A DNA stretch of 59,399 nt from a virus, in the IMG/VR virus record IMGVR_UViG_3300013126_000036, positions 1-59,399 of that record; one strand, given 5' to 3'. Shown one piece after another: positions 48,190 through 56,500 of the stretch. Position numbers and translations under genes: made by a program. The notes under the pieces were generated by a model, which had not been told where the DNA came from, ran no database searches, and was given only the letters and a program-made list of their open reading frames with translations. Numbering within the stretch: position 1 is the stretch's first letter; each line of letters begins with the position of its first letter.

Positions 48190-50511
48190 CTAGCTATCTC
48201 CATTTGCGTATTCTCTTGGGAACACTTCTCCGCTCATCCATCTTTCTATATATTTAGCTGAGTAGTTTGCTACTACTGGCAAAAATACAGATGGATCATT
48301 GGCGTATACATTTCTTATCCACTTTTTTAAATCTTCTGCTGTTTTACCTGTTTTATCAGTATATACGTCTACTGCGTCCTGAAACTTGACTCCGCCATTC
48401 ATCCAACCGTAAGCTTTATATCCATCTCCCCAAACCTGAAATTGATATCCATCAAGTTTAGGTTCGCCAAAAGTTGGAATTCTTCCTGTACGAGCAGTAT
48501 AGGCTAACCAAGCCTGATTTCTAGGTATCCACAATCTTCTGTCGACCAACGGTCTCATCTCTTCTACTACCTTACTACTGGAACCACCATTGTAAAATAA
48601 AGATAGATGATATTTATCATTTATAATTTTATTGTATGTATCTTGAGTTGGCCTAGTTTCGCCTGGATAAACTGAGTCCCAATTAGCTGAAGCTATGAGC
48701 CATCCCTGCATCTGCGTCTTTCCATTTGCGTCTGTTAACTCATAGGTTTTAGTTCCATGCGCCAAACCAGAACTTCTCGTATACTTTGGGGTGCCACCAG
48801 AATATCCAAATCCACCAGCACCCATATTAATCTGTAAAAAGCCTAAAGAAATAAAATCTGTATTACCAATATAAAATCCAGTAGGCCTACAATTACTTTC
48901 TCTTACAGCTACTGCTGCCAAACATGCTGCAACTTCAGGTGTGCACCATGTTTGGGTCAAAACATCATAAACTCCATCTAAACCTAAACTAAAATCCCAT
49001 TGCCCATAATAGTTTTGATCCAACGAACCAGCTGTAGCGCCGGGGAATAATCTTCTTTCAATTTGTCTTTCCAAACTATCTGCGCTACCAGAAAGTCCAG
49101 ATGGACGCGAAGTAACACTGCCACCAGAAACATTTGTTCCAGAAACTGTCATGGCTCCGCCCGGACCAACATATCTACCACCTCTCATTCCACTAAAGCT
49201 TAAGTGTATGTGATCTCTGTGACCTGAATCAGCGTGAAAGTTTAAATATTGTAAATATGGTCTATTAAGTTTTATTGCGGCAGTTACTGGCTCTAGCCCA
49301 TCAATTATTCCCATATCAACTTTAAGCCTGTCCGTAATAACAATTGAATCTGGGATAAGATACTGAGGAACCTCAGATAGAGCTTCTAGTAGTATATTTA
49401 ACGCAGAACCATATACCGTCACATGATTTGGCGAACTATAAGTTGTTTCTACGTCAAACGCTTCTTCGTTAATTCTTCCAACTTTTCTTATATCTATAGC
49501 TCTACCGAAAGTATGATCTCCAGGAGTAAATTTATCTGGCTTAATGTACTTTTCCTGATTTGGATCTCTTCCTGCGCCAAAACCACCAGCTATATAATAA
49601 TTTTTTTCGTGCAGAAGTATTAACAACTCTATCAAAGACGCTGATAAAAATGCGTTTGCAACACCCACAGTAGGATTTTGAAGTATTAGGTCATCGCTCA
49701 AAACTCTTTGGGTATTATCCACTTTAGAATCAGGAAAAAAAGTTGAAGATCCATTATAAACTTCTCTTGGATCAGCTGCCCATTCATTTGGAATATCAAA
49801 TCTAAATCCACCAATACTAGATGTATCACCTATTTGTGCTTCATATTTTGTTCTCAGCAAGGTCAATCTTTCTTGATACCAGCCTTTTTCTTCCTCTGTC
49901 ATTTCGGCTATTAAAGCAACATCTCTTCGTCCCGCACTTTGCATCTCACCGATACCAGGGGAGCTTGATCCACCGGATCCCCTATTATTATCTGACGGAT
50001 CCTTGCTTTCAGAGGAAGCAATCATTGTATTTCTTATAATTTGTAGAGAATTCTCAACAAAAGTATTGCCAATATTTTTACCGGCCATACTCTTAGATAG
50101 TATTTTATTCCATGCTGCAGCTCCCGTTAAAGTGGCATTATTGGAACCAGTGGGATTTCCCTCACTATCAACACTGAAATCTGTTGCCTCAGGATTGGAT
50201 ATGGTAATAGTCGCATTTTCGGGGGTCGTAGCTGATGCAGCTGCAGCTCCGCCAGTAATCAAACCATTTAAAGATGCAGATACACTTGCATTCATCGCTG
50301 CTATAGGATATTTTTTGCTCCTATTTAAAAGATCTCCGGCCATAACTCCAGTTACATCAAAAGAGCTTAACGTTCTTCCTGTAGCAGGAGGTGCTAAAGA
50401 AGCGCTAGTATTTAAAACTGGTGATTTTCCACCAGGATAAAAGTCTCCATGTATAGTTTTAGCAAATGATGCGCTATCAGAAAGAGATTGAGTATTAATA
50501 TTAAATGACAC
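48190..50511 (-). CDS. Tail-associated lysin: M15-type peptidase plus lytic transglycosylase
   Basis: 773 residues from GTG 50511, preferred because AAGGAG lies 6 bases upstream; a TTG farther up would remove the spacing. The N-terminal ~250 residues are low-complexity and may connect to the hub. Residues ~255-440: GDHTFGRAIDI (near 330) and SGHRDHIHLSF carry the H...D...H zinc ligands of M15/VanY-type peptidases cutting peptide cross-links. Residues ~500-690: AVAVRESNCRPTGFYIG (catalytic Glu) and SLGFLQINMG are the SLT/lysozyme-fold glycan-cleaving site. It would breach the wall during entry. Located between hub and OB-fold genes. Confidence 0.88.
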   Translation of the reverse strand: MSFNINTQSLSDSASFAKTIHGDFYPGGKSPVLNTSASLAPPATGRTLSSFDVTGVMAGDLLNRSKKYPIAAMNASVSASLNGLITGGAAAASATTPENATITISNPEATDFSVDSEGNPTGSNNATLTGAAAWNKILSKSMAGKNIGNTFVENSLQIIRNTMIASSESKDPSDNNRGSGGSSSPGIGEMQSAGRRDVALIAEMTEEEKGWYQERLTLLRTKYEAQIGDTSSIGGFRFDIPNEWAADPREVYNGSSTFFPDSKVDNTQRVLSDDLILQNPTVGVANAFLSASLIELLILLHEKNYYIAGGFGAGRDPNQEKYIKPDKFTPGDHTFGRAIDIRKVGRINEEAFDVETTYSSPNHVTVYGSALNILLEALSEVPQYLIPDSIVITDRLKVDMGIIDGLEPVTAAIKLNRPYLQYLNFHADSGHRDHIHLSFSGMRGGRYVGPGGAMTVSGTNVSGGSVTSRPSGLSGSADSLERQIERRLFPGATAGSLDQNYYGQWDFSLGLDGVYDVLTQTWCTPEVAACLAAVAVRESNCRPTGFYIGNTDFISLGFLQINMGAGGFGYSGGTPKYTRSSGLAHGTKTYELTDANGKTQMQGWLIASANWDSVYPGETRPTQDTYNKIINDKYHLSLFYNGGSSSKVVEEMRPLVDRRLWIPRNQAWLAYTARTGRIPTFGEPKLDGYQFQVWGDGYKAYGWMNGGVKFQDAVDVYTDKTGKTAEDLKKWIRNVYANDPSVFLPVVANYSAKYIERWMSGEVFPREYANGDS

Positions 50512-50521
50512 AATAAACTCC

Positions 50522-53500
50522 TTACTGCCCAACTCTTGCAGGTATTATTGCTGATTCCTCAGCACTGATGACAGCATCTCCTTCAATTTGAAGCTGCTTA
50601 GCATATACTGTAGCCAAGTTATTTGTTACTAACTCCCAATTTAGGGTAACAGGATAGCCGTTTTCATAGTATTCATCCCAGAATATAGTAGGCCATTCTC
50701 TGGTTTTATTATAGGTAGCTTCTAATACTTTATACTGAACTAGATCATTATACAATTTAATTGTTTGACTATTAGATAATCCATACCTAGCATTTGTATC
50801 AAGTGTTATGGAGAGTGGCGAAGTGTAAACTAAGCCTAATACTGAAAGAGCGTTTAATATTGAGTCTTTCTTAATAAAAAGTGGCGAATCTTGATATATA
50901 GAACTAAAGAATGATTCTTTTATTTTTTGCTCTGCGCCGGCGCCAATTTGATTATCTATGAAACATTTTTCAACAAAATCTTTTGCTGCCTGGACTACAG
51001 ACTCTGGCTGATAGTACCATACCGTACCAAGGGTTCTCTTTGAGTCTGTGACATCTTTAGTATAGTTTGCAACAGTGTTTTGCTCTGCTCCAGCCTCAAA
51101 ATCAGATTCAGAAATAACAGAACTCGACGCTGCATTGCTAATCCTTATTCTTAAAACTACTAATCTGTTTTCTAATTTAGATTGTACAAATATTTTAGCT
51201 TTACCACCAGGAGTATTGATTGCAGTCATATTCGTTGATGGCGTTGAGGCATCGCTATAGCTAACGCCTAGATCGCCATCATTTGACGTAACAGTAAATG
51301 TATTAGTTTCACCAGAGTTTATTCCATCAAATCTGACAGTGAATCTTGCCCCAGAAATAACATCCTCTACATCAAATGTGTCACCATCTTTAAATTTTGT
51401 GACTTTAGCAATAACGCTAAATAGCGAAGGTTGCAGGTCTGTTCTATCTGGGCCTAGCCCACTTAATTGTAACACCCTTGCATGAACTAAGGCGTTTTCA
51501 TAATCTATATATCTTACTAGATCTGTTATCTGCTTTTCTTGCCAACCCAAACTCTTTAATAAATCATCGCTTCTAATAAAAATATTTCCTTCTGGTGTCC
51601 TAACCTTAGTCCTTGCACCGAGCAGGCCTGGGAGTAAGACTTTAGAATGATGCTTGCCAACTACCATACCCTGATTATAAGATAGTCCAGCATCCATTGG
51701 CTGACCATTCTTATTAAGATATTGAACATAACATCCGTGTTGGTCAAGAACATTATCTCTGATCCATTTCCAACCCTTCCATGCTAATTGACCAACTATT
51801 GGCACAGACAAACCTATAGCAAAGCCTGCTGCTCCGGTAGCGCCAGCGCCAGCTGCAGCTGCTGCGATGCCGACTCCGCCAGTTAAGGCAGTAGTCATTC
51901 CCTGAAAAACAGATCTGCTAGCAGAAGAGCCATATTGGTTGATTACAGCTTCTGCTTTTTTTGGAAGAGTTGTAGCTGTTTGATTTGCCATAACATCCTT
52001 AACCAAAGCAGTAGATCCGTGAGTGTACTGTAGTCCGCCAATCATCTGAGGACCAAGAGCATCCGATAGGGCATCAACTGATATATTTCCGCCCAAATTA
52101 ATACCGGTATTGGACGCCATTATATTGTCCATATAAAAACGTGTATCGTTTCTTAGGTTTTGCACAGTGAACCATGAGTTAACCCATGAGGTCAGAAACC
52201 ATCTGGCAGGATCATTAACAGTCACCAAAGCATTTGGTGTAATCGATGTAATGTAGCCCATTTCTGGAGTAAAGTGATGCACTACTTGTTCAACTTCAAA
52301 AATGCCATACATTTTCTCATAAATATCTGACAAGTAAACTAGGTCATGTGGACGTATGTCGGCGTTACCGATTATAATTAATTCTCCACCATATATGTCT
52401 TTAATTGATTCTTTTAAGTGTGATAATGCTATTCTTTTTGCGGATAGTTCATCGGGTGTACCTTGAACATTTTTTGCAATACCCCTTACTGTTTCCATGG
52501 GGTGCATTAATGGATGCAGAATACCAAGAAATCCAGATCCAACCATGTTGTCATAATACAATCCTGTTTCGACAGTTGTTTCAGTTTGACGCTCTGCTGG
52601 TGCGCCCTTATCTAGGGCTACTGTAATTGGATACTTTCCATCTGAAACAGCTGTAACAACAGTGGAAACTCCATTTAAGTTTTCTTGGATCTGATTAGAT
52701 ATGATATGAGAAAATGAACTTAAATAATGTATTCTTTGGAATGGCTGTCTAATTTCTAAAACTGGTTCACCATACTCACGAGTAAATGGATTGTCTACAG
52801 CTCTAAGTAGTGTTCCCTCTCTTCCAAGTGAATAATAGATGGAATCATTTAGAACCTTATTTAATATATGAGCTTGCTTACTGAAGTTGCCAACCTCAGA
52901 AATAGCATACCCCATCTGCATCATCGACAGCTTAAACATGCCCAGAAGACCAGAAAGGCCGTCACCTATCGCAGTCATAATTGGCCCTATATTTCTGTCA
53001 TAGAAATTGCCAATATCTTCCAATGTTCCAGAAACAAACGTTGTAGCACCAGTTCCTTCAGATTTTGTAGAAACTAAAAGTTGTAGGAACTTATTGTCAT
53101 CTTTAGCGTATTGACCATAAGGATTTATGAAAGCTTCAAAAATTCTGTCAACGGGCCTAAATGACCATTGACCATCAGAGCCGCCTCCGCCACTTGTTAT
53201 TAATCCTCTTTTACGGTTCGGTTTTAATACTAACCACGCTCTACCATAAGCTGTACTCCAAAGCTTTTGTCTAAATAGTCCAACCATCAAAAGGAATAGT
53301 TGTTTTGGAGTTTTAATTTTTTCATTTAGAGCAATAGCCTCTTCAGGATTTTTTTTGTTTTCTAAAGCGTACTCTAATATTGTATTTATGACTCCGGACT
53401 CAAAAAAGTTTTCTCTGATTCCATTAAGGGCGTCGGCAATAGTGGAATTAAAGAATTGGATTATTCCTGCATCAGATTCGTTTTCTGCTGCTATTAAATC

Positions 53501-56500
53501 TATATAATTTTTTCTTATAAACTCTACTGCGTCTCTTCTTGTAATACCGTTTGCTATTGGTACGCCCTGACCACCTAGCTGTGGATTATTTGGTATATTA
53601 AAATAATCTGCACCCAGCAAAATAGCTAATTCATCTACTGCGGTATTTTCAGTATCAGATAAACCTGCGATTGGGATATTTGAATCTTCAAAATTATTAA
53701 ATGAGTTTTCGACTGATGATCCTAATATTCTGGCAAATTCTTCTGGGAATGGATCTATTGAATCTGGATCCATTCCATAAATTCTTGCAAAAATAGACTT
53801 AACGCTATCATATGTATGATAGCCAAATCTAAATTGATCCCATATATCATTTGCTTGATCCAGATTTCTTCCATCACCAGCTATAACTGATACATTCGGA
53901 TCAAAATTTTCATCATAATAAGATCTAGCTTCAACCCCAACAGAATCCAAGGGATCATATACGCTTAAGAATGCAGCTCTGCCTTTGGCTGTATCAACAT
54001 CTCCGGTTGTAGCAAGCTCTTCGTCTAAAACATTGTATAAATAAGCTCTAGAGAGTTGTCCATTTCCTATTAGGTCGGAAGATAAATTTCCTATTGGACT
54101 ACTAGTTTCTGGTGTGCTATTAAAGTTTGTAGCATCCAATAGTGCATTAAAGTAACCTATAAATGGTTTATCTCTTCCGTCTGGAACCGCTAAAGCATTT
54201 CCTCCAAAATCAAATCTACTAGCAGATATTTCAGCATTTACGGGAGTCCACTCGGAGAATATATTTTGTGGATTTACCATGTCCTCATCGTAAACATTAA
54301 ATCTAGAGCTAATTCCACCTTGAAGTTCATTTCTTAAATCCCGGGAAGTCATGCGTCTTGCTGTCAGTTTCGACAATTGACCATCTTCTGTCATTGTGTA
54401 ATTTCCAAAACCAACGATCATGTTGGCATCCCGATTTGCGGCTCCTCTTTCATAGAATCTTTTTACTGGGGCTGCTGCTGAAGATATTACGCCTACAGGA
54501 ACATCGTCTGGCACAAAAGCAAACATACACTCCACTGGCTGTGGATTTATACTTAATCCACTTTCATCTTCATAATTCAACTCATCTTCATTACCAAAAA
54601 TAGATACACCTAATCTATCGCTAATTCTACTTGCTATATTTATAGGAGCGCTAGTAAATTGCAAAACCTTTAAACCGTAACCAGCTATTTTGAATCCAAA
54701 ATCATAAACTGCGTTGTTTGCGCTCACCATAGTATTGACCCATGATGGCAATTGGTCTAATATACTGGATTCCTCTGAGTTAGCGGTTAATTTAAAACTT
54801 AAATCTTTTGATATAAAGTTACCCAAATACCATGCAGCGTCTGGAGAAACTACAGCTGCAGTTGTATCGTCATCCTCTCCCCAAAGGAAATATGCTGGAG
54901 CACAAACGACAGCCCTGTCAGTTCTAGGACTATAAACTAATACTTTTCTCTTCTTATAATCTTCTGCTGTTCCATATAAATCGGTAAATCCATACTTTTC
55001 TTTGAACTTTTCCAATGTTTGATCGTAAACGGTTATATCGTTAAAATCTGAAGGAGCTTGCGTAGAAGAAAACCCCGGATTATATGGCCATTTCATAGCA
55101 ATATAGAATTGCTCTGCCTCTGCTGCCGTTTGCTGAGAGGCCGGAAGGTCGCCAGGGGATCCCCATTCTTCGTAAGATATCTGATTTGCTATCTCATACT
55201 CAAACGAATAATCATCAGCGTTTCTCTTTGCTTCAGAAGAATTAACTGAATATTGTGTGATTGCAGCTGGGTCAACAGATATACTTAATCTATTAGCTAA
55301 AACAGAAGGCAGAGGCATTCTTACATACTTTGTATTTGCTCCACCAATAAAAGACAAACCATCTACGTCAACTATATTATCAATAAAAGTTGAAAAACCC
55401 AAAGGACGATCTAGCTCTAATATTCCAGAAGATGGCACTAGGGTTAGTTCATTATTTAAAATGAACTTGCTTTCATACTGAAGCAGGGTAAACATGTTGG
55501 CCATAAAAGTTGCGCCACCAAAAGATCTTCTATCTTCTGCCATTGCCTCATTGACAAACCCTTGAAATTCTTCGGCGTCCATTGGAACTTCGCCTTCATT
55601 ATCTAGAAACTTTCTTCCAGATTTGCCAATATCCTTAAAATGACTGGCTGCGTTCTGAAAAACTCCGCCGTCTCTAACGCTATAAGATGTAGAGTCTAAT
55701 ATAACAGTTTCATTGATTGTGTAAAACGGGTACCTAAATCTTGGCGGAAGATTATCCAACTGAGCATGAGATTCTGTCATTGGAGCAATAGTTGTAGTCG
55801 GATCTCCAACAGGAAGGTGGAAACCAACTCTTGTTAAGCCAACTACTGTTGGCAGTTTTGCCACTACTGCTGTCGTTCCATCGTCTTGTGTTTCAGAAAA
55901 ACTTGAAGCCAATGGTGAGTTAAAGTTAATTAATTTTTCTTTCAAAAATGCCGTAGGCTTATAAATACCTTCTGAATTAACCTGGTCGCTAGCTAAGCTT
56001 GCCATTGTATCTGATAATTCATTAGATCTTTTAAATGCTTCATAATCAGCAAGTGTGTTACTCGATCTATTTATATTATTCATAATATTTTGAATATCTT
56101 CATCTGGCGAACGATATTTTGGATAGCCAGGTAATTCTAGCTCAGAGCCTCTTTCCGTACTAGGAAAGCCAGTAGTTACGGGCACTACGCCCGAAGTGTA
56201 AAGCCAGTGAGGCTTGCCATAAAATATTGTAGATCTATCCTCAAAAGGTCTGATAGCAACAATATAATTAGGTAGCAATCTAGCGCAAACCTGGAATAAA
56301 TCCCATACAGTTCTCATGTACGTTTGAGCCCTGAAGGAGACCTCATCAAAACCTGGTAAGTCATCATCAGCGTTTGGTGCAAGAATACCCATCGTTCGGA
56401 AAAGGTTAGTGCCACCTCTTCCTCTTAATATTCCAAATAAACCACCACCAGCTATTCCAGAACCTACAGCGAAGTTTACTCCGGGTATTAAGCCTACAGC

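Noticed and set aside
50003-50440. Plus-strand open frame of 145 codons
   Set aside because: Antisense to the tail lysin's low-complexity N-terminal arm; its composition mirrors the opposite strand and there is no start signal or neighbour in that direction.
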